From Paenarthrobacter sp. AR 02 (GTDB lineage Bacteria > Actinomycetota > Actinomycetes > Actinomycetales > Micrococcaceae): a DNA stretch of 64,000 bases. Shown in pieces: positions 34,335 to 42,664 of the stretch (positions are counted from its first letter, which is position 1; the number at the start of each line of letters is the position of its first letter). The notes below the pieces were generated by a model, which worked only from the letters and a program-made list of their open reading frames with translations, made no database searches and was not told the DNA's origin. The stretch is from contig NZ_JAJUKH010000002.1 of the NCBI RefSeq assembly GCF_021538675.1, positions 1 to 64,000 on the forward strand, given 5' to 3'. A program made the position numbers and the translations under genes.

Positions 34335-35672
34335 CTACTTGAAGAACTTGGGTGCGTTCTGCTTGATGGCGTCGTCCATCGTTTGCGTGAACTGTTCAGG
34401 GGTGATGTTTCCCTGCACAAGGAGGACGAGTTCCTGCTGCAACCTGCCATTGGTGGTTGGGTCCAGTTGGGTGTCCCACGGCATTGCCTGCTTGCTCCCG
34501 AGGCCGTTCGCAGCGTCGAGGGCCTTCTTGTACAGCGGCGTGGCGTTCGCGGGCACCGCAGTTTGGACTGTGGTGGTGGGGGACAGGGCGCCGGTTGCGG
34601 CGTATTCAGCCGGATACTTCCCCAGGGCGAACTTCAGGAAGTCGCTGACCAGCGGATCGTAGGTCTTGGAGTTCACGGCCATGCCAATACCCGACGGCGA
34701 GACGTACTCATTCGCTGCCGTCACCGCTCCTTCAGTGGTGGGCAGGGTGAAGAAGTCGATGTCGTTCCGCACGGCAGGGTTCAGTTTGTCGGTGGCAAGG
34801 CTGGGGAGTTCCCAGGTTCCGATGTTGTACATGGCAGCCTGGCCGGAGGTGAACTGGTTCTGGGCGTCCGAATAGCCTTGGGCCGAGAATCCATCCTGGA
34901 AGCAGTTGGCCTTGCCGAGCTCGGCCAGCCAACCCACTGTCTTTTTCCCGGCCGGGTCGGCGAATGAGGCCTCGCCCTTTTTCAGCTTCTGCACGAACTC
35001 CGGCCCGGCTTCACGGAAAGGCTGGTAGGCGACGTAGCGTTCCAACGGCCACTGGTCCTGTCCGTCCAGGGCAATGGGGGTGATGCCGGCCTTCCTCAAC
35101 GCCGTGCACATGGCAGGAATGTCATCGAGGGACTTCGGAACGGAAACGCCGGCCTTTTGCAGCAGTGACTTGTTGTACCACATGAATTCGAGCTCGAACT
35201 GGAACGGAATCATGTACAGGGAGCCGTCGTCGAACCGCTGGTAGTCCAGGGCACCGGGGCGGTAGTCGTCGTAGACGCCCAAGGACTTGAGCAGTTTGTC
35301 GGCGTCAACCATCTTGCCCTGCTTGGCGAGCTGCTGGGCGAAGGGGGTCGCGTCCGTGTCGAACAGTTCAGGGAGCTTGTTCGCGGCGGCCAACGTTTCG
35401 AGCTTTTGGATATAGGAGGGCCGGTCCGGGGTGGTGATGAGGTTCAGCGCGAAGCCGGGGTGGTCCTTGGCGTAGTCATCGGCGAGCTTCTTCATGATGT
35501 TGATGACGGCGCCGTCGGCGGGACGGGACAGCAACCAGGAAATTTCGCGGGGCTTGATCTCACCGGTGGGACTCACATTGCTTGGGTTGCCCGCGGTGCC
35601 GCCGCCACCACACGCCGTCAGCGCCAGCGCGCAGGCAGCCGCAACAGCCGCGGCTCGGAAAAGCTTCTTCAT
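34335..35672 (-). CDS. Sugar ABC transporter substrate-binding lipoprotein
   Basis: A 445-residue extracellular solute-binding protein (family 1). The signal peptide ends in an LTAC lipobox (C21), followed by a GGGG tether. 'EISWLLSRPADGAVINIMKKLADDYAKDHP' starts lobe 1. It would deliver a fructan-derived sugar to the MalFG-type permeases encoded just downstream. Confidence 0.9.
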   Translation of the reverse strand: MKKLFRAAAVAAACALALTACGGGGTAGNPSNVSPTGEIKPREISWLLSRPADGAVINIMKKLADDYAKDHPGFALNLITTPDRPSYIQKLETLAAANKLPELFDTDATPFAQQLAKQGKMVDADKLLKSLGVYDDYRPGALDYQRFDDGSLYMIPFQFELEFMWYNKSLLQKAGVSVPKSLDDIPAMCTALRKAGITPIALDGQDQWPLERYVAYQPFREAGPEFVQKLKKGEASFADPAGKKTVGWLAELGKANCFQDGFSAQGYSDAQNQFTSGQAAMYNIGTWELPSLATDKLNPAVRNDIDFFTLPTTEGAVTAANEYVSPSGIGMAVNSKTYDPLVSDFLKFALGKYPAEYAATGALSPTTTVQTAVPANATPLYKKALDAANGLGSKQAMPWDTQLDPTTNGRLQQELVLLVQGNITPEQFTQTMDDAIKQNAPKFFK

Positions 35673-35717
35673 GGGGACAGTCTCCCTTGATTGGTCGGAA
35701 TGATGGGTTGGGGATAT

Positions 35718-37154
35718 TCAGTTGTCGGTGCGTTGGCGTATTTCAAGTTCGGCAACGGTGACCGCGCCTTCGCCGGCGAAAACGCCGATCCGTCCGGTGG
35801 GGCAGTCATAGATCCTTGCGCTCAGCGCAACTTGGCGGTCGACGACGGCGACGCACGTGTCGCCGTCGACCATCACCTCGAGCGTGTGCTTGCCTGGGGC
35901 GAGGTGGCAGGGTCGTTCCAAGGCGATGTCGAAGGGCACATCACCCGACACATGCCACTGGGCATCGCCGGTCAGTTCCCGGGGCCATCGATCGAAGACC
36001 AGCCGGCCCCGTTTGGGTTCGAGGCGCAGCACGTAGGACTGGTCGCCGTCGTGGTTTGACCGGAGCAGCAGCCCGCATTCGGTGGTGTTGGGCGCTATGT
36101 CGAAGACGGCCTTCGCGTAAAACTGGTTGGGCAGTTCCTCGTTCGAGACGATCGCGGAGTAGCTGTCGGGCACGTCCAGGGAGGCCGGTATGGGAACGGG
36201 CAGAGTTACGGGCACGTCCTCCCAGAAGCTGTCCACGAGTTCGTCGGCAAAACCGAAGCCGAGTGTTCCGTCCGCGTTCTGGCGGGCCTCCAGGACGGAC
36301 ATGGTGCCTGCCCACTGCCACGGACCGTCGTCGGCGTTGCCTTCCTTGCTGGCAATCCAGCCGAAGAAGAAACGCCGATCGTCGCGGGCGGCGCTCTTCG
36401 AAGCGTAGAAGGCGCGGCCGTCGATGCTGTCCAGCTCGGGTACCGACCATGGACCGGTGGGACTTTTGGCCATGCGGTACCTGGTGGTGAACGATTCGGA
36501 GAACTCGGAGTACACCATGTACCACCAGTCGCCCCACTGGAAAACGTCCGGGCACTCGTGGGTGATGTAGCGTCGCGGGTCCCAGAACGGATCCGCATAA
36601 TCCCAGGTCATCAAATCCCGGGAGACGCACTGGGCGATGACACCCCGGCGGCGTTCGGGGCCCTTGGAGTGCCGGGCTGCGATGAGCATGCGCCAGAGTC
36701 CGCTTTCCTGATCGTAAAAGACGAAGGGGTCGCGCCAGTCGCCGGTCTCGTACCCCTCCGGTGCGCCGAAGGTGAGCTCCGGGTGCTTGGTCCAGCTCCG
36801 CATCCCGTCAGTACTGGTGGCGTGCATGACCAGTTGGAGGGGAGCGCCGTCAGGGCCCAGGTTTCGCGGATTTTGGCCGGTATAGAACAGGTGGTGGGTG
36901 CCGTCACCGTCGACTGTCACGCTGCCTGTGTAGGCATTGAAGTCCGGTTCATCCTCGGTTCCGTGCGGCAGGGCGACACCGTGGTTTTCGAACTGGGTGA
37001 GGTCTTTGGTGGTGACCAGGTTCCATGCCGTTCCGGGCTTGGGGTGGGAGCGTTCTTCATGAAGGTAGAAGAGCCAGAACTCCCCGTCCTTCTCGAAGGG
37101 AATGAGGTCCCCAACCCATCCGTCGGCGGGCTGGAAGAAGACTGAGCGTTTCAT
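35718..37154 (-). CDS. GH32-like beta-fructosidase, cytoplasmic
   Basis: A 478-residue five-bladed propeller hydrolase of clan GH-J with a C-terminal beta-sandwich. The transition-state motif R141-D142-P143 ('WRDPFVF') and acid/base motif E200-C201-P202 ('HECPDVF') are intact. The nucleophile block, usually WMNDPNG, reads 'WVGDLIP' (D16), so the aspartate is kept but its surroundings differ. No signal peptide is present, so it would cleave imported fructo-oligosaccharides or sucrose-like sugars. It is the first gene of the leftward operon and is controlled by the LacI sites upstream. Confidence 0.82.
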   Translation of the reverse strand: MKRSVFFQPADGWVGDLIPFEKDGEFWLFYLHEERSHPKPGTAWNLVTTKDLTQFENHGVALPHGTEDEPDFNAYTGSVTVDGDGTHHLFYTGQNPRNLGPDGAPLQLVMHATSTDGMRSWTKHPELTFGAPEGYETGDWRDPFVFYDQESGLWRMLIAARHSKGPERRRGVIAQCVSRDLMTWDYADPFWDPRRYITHECPDVFQWGDWWYMVYSEFSESFTTRYRMAKSPTGPWSVPELDSIDGRAFYASKSAARDDRRFFFGWIASKEGNADDGPWQWAGTMSVLEARQNADGTLGFGFADELVDSFWEDVPVTLPVPIPASLDVPDSYSAIVSNEELPNQFYAKAVFDIAPNTTECGLLLRSNHDGDQSYVLRLEPKRGRLVFDRWPRELTGDAQWHVSGDVPFDIALERPCHLAPGKHTLEVMVDGDTCVAVVDRQVALSARIYDCPTGRIGVFAGEGAVTVAELEIRQRTDN

Positions 37155-37172
37155 CTGCGCTGATGTCCATTC

Positions 37173-37190
37173 TGCTAAAGCGTTTGATCA
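37173..37190. promoter_or_regulatory. Fructan-locus LacI operator A
   Basis: TGCTAAAGCGTTTGATCA lies just downstream of the expected transcription start of the leftward operon. It is a near-exact inverse copy of operator B, with 16 of 18 positions equal. Confidence 0.75.
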
Positions 37191-37195
37191 CCATG

Positions 37196-37225
37196 AAGGT
37201 AGCGCAGGTCACATCGATTGATCAA
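37196..37225 (-). promoter_or_regulatory. Promoter of the leftward fructan operon
   Basis: On the minus strand, -35 TTGATC (37220-37225) and -10 TACCTT (37196-37201) are 18 bases apart. Operator B covers the -35 and operator A lies at about +1. Confidence 0.6.
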
Positions 37226-37236
37226 GCGTTTTAGCA
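37219..37236. promoter_or_regulatory. Fructan-locus LacI operator B
   Basis: TGATCAAGCGTTTTAGCA has the same arms as operator A in inverse orientation. It overlaps the -35 of the leftward promoter. Confidence 0.75.
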
Positions 37237-37250
37237 AAATATTCTTCCGA

Positions 37251-37268
37251 TGCTAAAACGATTGACCG
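37251..37268. promoter_or_regulatory. Fructan-locus LacI operator C
   Basis: TGCTAAAACGATTGACCG keeps the TGCTAAA arm and central CG of operators A and B. It covers the -35 of the rightward promoter. Confidence 0.7.
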
Positions 37269-37291
37269 TTGCCTCGGGAAGCCACTATGGT
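37262..37291 (+). promoter_or_regulatory. Promoter of the exported GH32 gene
   Basis: -35 TTGACC (37262-37267) and -10 TATGGT (37286-37291) are 18 bases apart. The 5' leader to ATG 37467 is about 170 bases and shows no other clear feature. Confidence 0.65.
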
Positions 37292-37466
37292 CCTAGCTAC
37301 CGATGACAAACCGCGCTTCCTCGACGCCGAGCGGGCTGACCTGGTCACCGTCATCGAAACATGTTCTCCAGCCCTATGACTGCGTAGCTTATGCGCGCCC
37401 GGCCACACCCTGGCCGGACCCTTTGTCACGCCCTCATGCCACTGAATGCTTGAGAGGAACCACTTC

Positions 37467-39026
37467 ATGACGCTCGAATTTTCACGCCGAACAGTCCTGC
37501 AAGGGACGGGAGCGGGCGCTTTGGCGCTGCTCATGGGAGGCGTCGCCGCCGGAACAGCCCAAGCGGCGCCCTCCCTCAGGGCGGTTTACCACATGACACC
37601 GCCGTCTGGTTGGCTGTGTGATCCCCAACGGCCGGTCCACACCAACGGTGCCTACCAGCTTTATTACCTGCACTCAAGCATCATCAACGGCCAGGGCGGA
37701 TGGGACCACGCGACCACCAATGACGGCGTCTCGTTCACCCACCACGGTGTGGTGATGCCGCTCCAGCCCGATTTTCCTGTGTGGTCAGGATCGGCGGTGG
37801 TGGATAGAGCGAACACGGCGGGCTTTAGCGCGGGGGCGGTGATCGCCCTCGCGACCAAGCCCACGGACGGGATCCGCAAGTACCAGGAGCAATACCTCTA
37901 TTGGTCCACGGATGGCGGCTTTACCTTCACAGCGCTGCCGGACCCGGTGATCGTGAATACCGACGGTCGCGCCGCCACGACGCCCGTGGAGATCGAAAAT
38001 GCCGAGTGGTTCCGTGACCCGAAGATCCACTGGGACACCGCACGGAACGAATGGGTGTGTGTCATCGGGCGGGCACGCTACGCAGCCTTCTACACCTCAC
38101 CCAATCTGCGCGACTGGCAGTGGACCTCCAACTTCGACTACCCGAACCACGCGCTCGGCGGGATCGAATGCCCCGATCTGTACGAGATGACCGCCGACGA
38201 CGGCACGCGGCATTGGATCTTCGGGGCGAGTATGGATGCGTACAGCATTGGCCTGCCGATGACCTACGCCTACTGGACTGGTTCCTGGAACGGCACGGAG
38301 TTCACAGCCGATAACCTGACGCCCCAGTGGCTCGATTGGGGGTGGGATTGGTACGCCGCGGTGACGTGGCCGGCCGTGGAAGCGCCCGAAACAAAGCGGC
38401 TCGCCGTCGCCTGGATGAACAACTGGAAGTACGCTGCCCGCGACGTCCCCACCGATACAACGGATGGCTACAACGGGCAGAACTCGGTAGTCCGGGAGCT
38501 TCGGCTGGAGCGCCAGTCCGGTGGCTGGTACAGCCTGTTGAGCGCCCCCATCGCCGCTCTCGAGTCCTACGCGACAGCCACCGTTCAACTTCCTGATCGC
38601 ACGGTGAACGGAAGCGCAGTGCTTCCGTGGTCGGGCCGCGCGTACGAGTTGGAGCTCGACATTTCCTGGGATGCCGCAGCGAATGTTGGGGTGTCCGTGG
38701 GGCGTTCCGCCGACGGTTCCAGGCACACCAATATTGGCAAATACGGTGGGGACCTCTACGTGGACCGTGCGCCGTCAGACCAGGGCGGATACGCGTTGAC
38801 GCCTTACACGCGTGCTGCCGCGCCCATCGACGCCGGCGCGCGGTCAGTGCACCTGCGGATTTTTGTCGACACCCAAAGCGTGGAGGTCTTCGTCAATTCC
38901 GGGCACACAGTGGTGTCGCAGCAGGTGCATTTCGCTGAAGGTGACACCGGCATTTCACTGTACGCCGACGGTGGCCCAGCCACCTTCACCGGAATAACCA
39001 TCCGCGAGTTCGGGAATCCCATCTAG
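37467..39026 (+). CDS. GH32 levanase/fructan hydrolase, Tat-exported
   Basis: A 519-residue GH32 enzyme. A twin-arginine signal ('SRRTVLQGTGAGALALLMGG') and cleavage near 'AQAA' indicate folded export. The nucleophile D52 is in 'WLCDPQRP', a variant of WMNDPNG; R183-D184-P185 ('FRDPK') and E234-C235-P236 are intact. The C-terminal beta-sandwich ends 'SLYADGGPATFTGITIREF', typical of levanases. It would release fructose or fructo-oligosaccharides outside the cell, which the neighbouring importer takes up. The start ATG 37467 has GAGAGGAA upstream. Exact bond preference (levan, inulin, sucrose) cannot be told. Confidence 0.88.
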   Translation: MTLEFSRRTVLQGTGAGALALLMGGVAAGTAQAAPSLRAVYHMTPPSGWLCDPQRPVHTNGAYQLYYLHSSIINGQGGWDHATTNDGVSFTHHGVVMPLQPDFPVWSGSAVVDRANTAGFSAGAVIALATKPTDGIRKYQEQYLYWSTDGGFTFTALPDPVIVNTDGRAATTPVEIENAEWFRDPKIHWDTARNEWVCVIGRARYAAFYTSPNLRDWQWTSNFDYPNHALGGIECPDLYEMTADDGTRHWIFGASMDAYSIGLPMTYAYWTGSWNGTEFTADNLTPQWLDWGWDWYAAVTWPAVEAPETKRLAVAWMNNWKYAARDVPTDTTDGYNGQNSVVRELRLERQSGGWYSLLSAPIAALESYATATVQLPDRTVNGSAVLPWSGRAYELELDISWDAAANVGVSVGRSADGSRHTNIGKYGGDLYVDRAPSDQGGYALTPYTRAAAPIDAGARSVHLRIFVDTQSVEVFVNSGHTVVSQQVHFAEGDTGISLYADGGPATFTGITIREFGNPI

Positions 39027-39165
39027 CGGAGCGGCGGGGCGAGGGTTACGTCGTTATCCACAGACGCAAGGACGTGGACGACGGCGGCCCCCGCCTCGCG
39101 CTAGGCTGGTTACCTCGGCTGATGCAAGTGGCCGCAGGAACCACCTATGCGGAGCTTTCCTCTTA

Positions 39166-40833
39166 ATGTCCGATGACCTTGCCCTCGCCGCCCTCGCGGC
39201 GTCTTCCTTTTCCCTCCCAACTTTGCGCGACGGCCAACTGGCCGGCATGAGTGCCCTGGTCGAGGGCCGTGATGTCCTGGCCGTCATGCCCACCGGGTAC
39301 GGCAAATCCGCTACGTACCAGGTGGCGGCCCAGTACCTTCATAACAAAACGGGACGACCCGCCGTCGTGATTTCTCCCCTCATTGCCTTGCAGGAGGACC
39401 AGCTCGACGGCCTGGCCGAGGACCTGGGGGAGGGCGCCGCGGTCGCGGTCAACTCGTCCCACAGTGATGCCGACGTCGAGGCCGCATGGGAGGCGGCGGG
39501 TTCAGGCCGTGCCACATTCCTCTTCCTCGCGCCGGAGCAACTGGCCAAGCAGGAGACGGTGGACCGGATCGCCGCGATGGACGTCACCATGTTCGTCGTT
39601 GATGAGGCGCATTGTGTTTCGTCCTGGGGCCACGATTTCCGGCCCGACTACCTGGACCTTGGAAATGTCCGCAAACGCTTGGGCAACCCGCCAGTGCTGG
39701 CATTGACCGCCACAGCATCCCCGCCGGTGCGCGACGAGATCGTGGAGCGCCTGGGCATGACGGACCCACTGATCCTGGTCCGCGGTTTCGACCGCCCCAA
39801 CATCAGCCTCGACGTCGTCCGCCACCAGGACGACAAAGGCAAGCGTAAGGCCGTGGTGGAACAGGTCGCCGCATTGGCCAAGACCGACGGTTTGGGGCTG
39901 CTTTACGCCGCAACACGCAAGGACACGGAAAAGTACAGCAGCAAGCTAGCCGAGGCCGGGCTCCGTGCAGAGGCCTATCACGCGGGCAGGAATGCCTCCG
40001 AACGCGAACGCATCCACCAGCAGTTCCTGGATGACGAACTGGACGTTGTGGTGGCCACGACAGCGTTTGGAATGGGCATCGACAAGGCAAACGTGAGGTT
40101 CGTCGTACACGCGGACATCCCGGAGTCCCTGGATGCCTATTATCAGGAAATCGGACGTGCTGGCAGGGACGGGGAGCCCGCCTCAGCCATCCTCCATTAC
40201 CGGGAGGAGGACTTGGGGCTGCGGAAGTTCTTCGGCACCCATTCGCCGGACCCCGAGGCTCTTCTCGCGGTGTTAACCGTGGTGAAGAACGCCAAGTCGC
40301 CAGCTCCCAAGAGCGCCATTGCAGAGCTCACCGGCTTCCCGCCGCGGCGAGTCACCGCGCTGGTAAGCCAGCTCGAGGAAGCCAGTGCCGTTACCCCCGG
40401 AAAACGTGGCGTCCGGCTCACGTCCAAAGCCAAGCTGCCCGCTTTGGTGGAGCGGGCGGTCGAGCTGGCCGAAGCCCGGCAGCGCGTAGACCAATCCCGG
40501 CTCACCATGATGCGTGCCTACGCTGAAACGGACGGTTGCAGGCGCCAGTTCCTCCTGGGGTACTTCGGTGAGGACATGCCACAGCCGTGCGGCAATTGTG
40601 ATGCGTGCACCGAGGCGGCAGGCCGCGCCGAACCGCCGGCTGGTACGGACCCTGTGCCCGCAGCATCTGATGAGCCGTTTCCGCTTCAATCAACGGTGAT
40701 CCACAAGGAGTGGGGGCAGGGCCTGGTGATGCGCCACGAGGATGACGTCATCACAGTCCTGTTCGAGCAGGAGGGTTACAAGACCCTGTCCCGCACTGCG
40801 GTGGTGGAGCACGAGCTGCTGAGACTGGCGTAG
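39166..40833 (+). CDS. recQ: RecQ family ATP-dependent DNA helicase
   Basis: A 555-residue superfamily 2 helicase. Walker A is 'MPTGYGKS' (41-48), Walker B/DEAH is D146-H149 followed by the RecQ loop 'SSWGHDFRPDY', and 'QEIGRAGRDGEPA' is motif VI. The zinc site 'CRRQFLLGYFGE' with 'CGNCDAC' is present. There is no HRDC domain; the C-terminus is a short domain after the zinc site, so it is a compact RecQ-like helicase for DNA repair. A TAGGCT box near 39102 may be its -10. Confidence 0.9.
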   Translation: MSDDLALAALAASSFSLPTLRDGQLAGMSALVEGRDVLAVMPTGYGKSATYQVAAQYLHNKTGRPAVVISPLIALQEDQLDGLAEDLGEGAAVAVNSSHSDADVEAAWEAAGSGRATFLFLAPEQLAKQETVDRIAAMDVTMFVVDEAHCVSSWGHDFRPDYLDLGNVRKRLGNPPVLALTATASPPVRDEIVERLGMTDPLILVRGFDRPNISLDVVRHQDDKGKRKAVVEQVAALAKTDGLGLLYAATRKDTEKYSSKLAEAGLRAEAYHAGRNASERERIHQQFLDDELDVVVATTAFGMGIDKANVRFVVHADIPESLDAYYQEIGRAGRDGEPASAILHYREEDLGLRKFFGTHSPDPEALLAVLTVVKNAKSPAPKSAIAELTGFPPRRVTALVSQLEEASAVTPGKRGVRLTSKAKLPALVERAVELAEARQRVDQSRLTMMRAYAETDGCRRQFLLGYFGEDMPQPCGNCDACTEAAGRAEPPAGTDPVPAASDEPFPLQSTVIHKEWGQGLVMRHEDDVITVLFEQEGYKTLSRTAVVEHELLRLA

Positions 40834-40846
40834 TTTGGCTGGGGCG

Positions 40847-41770
40847 TCACGTGTTCAGTTCCAGCATGAGGGCAGGGAGTTGGTCGCTGAGCTCGCGGGC
40901 CAGGAAGCCCAAGGGACCGAGCTTGCTGGCCAGGCGATCGGCCGCAGCCGCGTGGAGGTGCGTGCCCCAGCACGCAGCCTGAGCGTCGCTGGTTCCGCGG
41001 GCCCGTAACCCGGTGATGGCACCGGCAAGGACGTCGCCGCTGCCCGATGTCCCCAACCCGCCGTAGCCTGTGGTGATTTTCCAGAGTCCGGGCGAGTCCG
41101 CGTCCGGGGTGGATGGACCGGCAATGTAGCCCTGGCAGCTGACCACGGCGTCAAAGCGTTGGGCGATCTCCACGATGGCCCCTTCCAGAGTGTCCACGTC
41201 CCGGCCCAGCAGGATCCCGGCTTCGGTGGGGTTCGGCGTGAGGATCAGCCGGCCACGCCACGGCCCGATGTGGTCTTCCAGCTTGGTTAGCGCCCCCAGC
41301 GCATAAGCGTCAAGAACGACGGCGGGGCCGCCGTCGCCGTCCGGGTCACCGCTTTGTTCCTCCCGCTCCAGCAGCGCCCTAAGCATCGTCTCAGCCAGGT
41401 CGAGATCGTCCAGGCCAGGACCGATCAGGACCGCGTCCGAACCGTCCAGATAGGAAGATATCCGGTCCAGGCCTTCGCCGGTTAGAGATCCGTCATCTGT
41501 TTCCGGCAGGCCCAGCGCCCCGCACTCCGGGAAAGCGATGCCCACCGGCACAGCCACGGATTCAGCGACCGCCAACGATATTTTTCCTGCACCCGCGCGA
41601 AGGGCGGCGGTGCCGGCAAGCAAAGCCGCGCCCGGGGTGGCACGTGCCCCGCCTATGACCAGCACTGCTCCACGTGAATACTTGCTGTCGCCCGGTGCCG
41701 GCAATGGCCAGTCACGCAACAGGGACGGGGTCACCAGAGTGGGCTGTTCATGGTTAATGGGGGTGGACAC
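40847..41770 (-). CDS. nnrD: ADP-dependent (S)-NAD(P)H-hydrate dehydratase
   Basis: A 307-residue ribokinase-fold enzyme that repairs hydrated NAD(P)H. 'YSRGAVLVIGGARATPGAALLAGTAALRAGAGK' starts the domain, and 'GLGTSGSGDVLAGAITGL' is the nucleotide-binding and catalytic motif. It lacks the N-terminal epimerase domain found in the fused NnrD of other bacteria. It is encoded downstream of a histidine phosphatase, with a 17-base overlap. Confidence 0.9.
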   Translation of the reverse strand: MSTPINHEQPTLVTPSLLRDWPLPAPGDSKYSRGAVLVIGGARATPGAALLAGTAALRAGAGKISLAVAESVAVPVGIAFPECGALGLPETDDGSLTGEGLDRISSYLDGSDAVLIGPGLDDLDLAETMLRALLEREEQSGDPDGDGGPAVVLDAYALGALTKLEDHIGPWRGRLILTPNPTEAGILLGRDVDTLEGAIVEIAQRFDAVVSCQGYIAGPSTPDADSPGLWKITTGYGGLGTSGSGDVLAGAITGLRARGTSDAQAACWGTHLHAAAADRLASKLGPLGFLARELSDQLPALMLELNT

Positions 41771-42530
41771 TGGCGTCTCCGGAGTGCTCGGTGACCGTCA
41801 CGCCTTGCTCGGTCAGGTGGTCGGCCACGTTGAAGCTTTCCAATTCCCAACGGCCCGAACCACTGGGACGGACGTAGCGGGTGATCGAGGCGTTGAGTAC
41901 CGATGTACTCGCCGCGAGGTCCAGGATTTCGTCCTCCGTCATGCCCTCCAAGACGTACCGGATCAGTAGGATCACGGCGTCATGGCAGACCAACATCACC
42001 CGGTGGCCGGCCGCGAGGGTGTTGAGTTCGTCCAGGACCGAGCGCAGCCGCAGGGCAACGTCCGCCCACGATTCGCCGCCCGGCGGCCGGTAGTACAGCT
42101 TGCCGAGCCAGAGCCGCCGCTCGGCCTCATCCGGGTACCTGCTCTCCACTCCACGACGTGTCAGCCTGTCCAGGATTCCCAGTTCGCGGTCACGCAGGCG
42201 CTCATCCGTGAGCACTTTCACGGGCCAACCCGCCGCCTCGACCGCGATTTCCGCTGTCTGCCGGGCGCGTGCGTAGGGGGAGGACACCACGGCATCGGGC
42301 CGCAGCTCCTCTGCGATCCTGGCCAACGCCGTACCCAGGGCTTTGGCCTGCTCTTGCCCGGTCCCGGACAGGTTCACATCGGGGTCCCTCGCAGGTACAT
42401 CGATGATTTCCGCTCCGGACAGGTGGGCCTCGGTTGCGGCCACGTTGCCTTCGCTCTCACCGTGCCTTATCAGCAGCAACTCAACAGCCCCGGCCTCCTG
42501 CACAGCGTCTGTCAGTCCGTCCTCTTTCAC
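41754..42530 (-). CDS. Histidine phosphatase family protein
   Basis: A 258-residue phosphoglycerate mutase-like phosphatase. The catalytic 'LLIRHGESEGN' is near residue 20, 'VVSSPYARARQTAEI' and 'GGESWADVALRLRSVLD' follow, and the second histidine is in 'MLVCHDAVILLI'. The substrate is unknown. GTG 42530 is preceded by AAGGTGA. It is operonic with nnrD. Confidence 0.88.
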   Translation of the reverse strand: MKEDGLTDAVQEAGAVELLLIRHGESEGNVAATEAHLSGAEIIDVPARDPDVNLSGTGQEQAKALGTALARIAEELRPDAVVSSPYARARQTAEIAVEAAGWPVKVLTDERLRDRELGILDRLTRRGVESRYPDEAERRLWLGKLYYRPPGGESWADVALRLRSVLDELNTLAAGHRVMLVCHDAVILLIRYVLEGMTEDEILDLAASTSVLNASITRYVRPSGSGRWELESFNVADHLTEQGVTVTEHSGDASVHPH

Positions 42531-42664
42531 TAAAGATCACCTTTCCGCGTGCTTTGCCGAATTCAGAACCCTACCCACTGCGTACCCACCGGACCAGAGA
42601 CTAAACGTGAGGTGTCCGCCGTCGACCCCTGTCGCATGGACCTCCCGTGAAGTAAGTTGCTCGC

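Noticed and set aside
35718..37154. GH43 instead of GH32
   Set aside because: Both families share the propeller fold, but the ECP and RDP motifs and the partner GH32 gene favour GH32; the diverged N-terminal block leaves some doubt.
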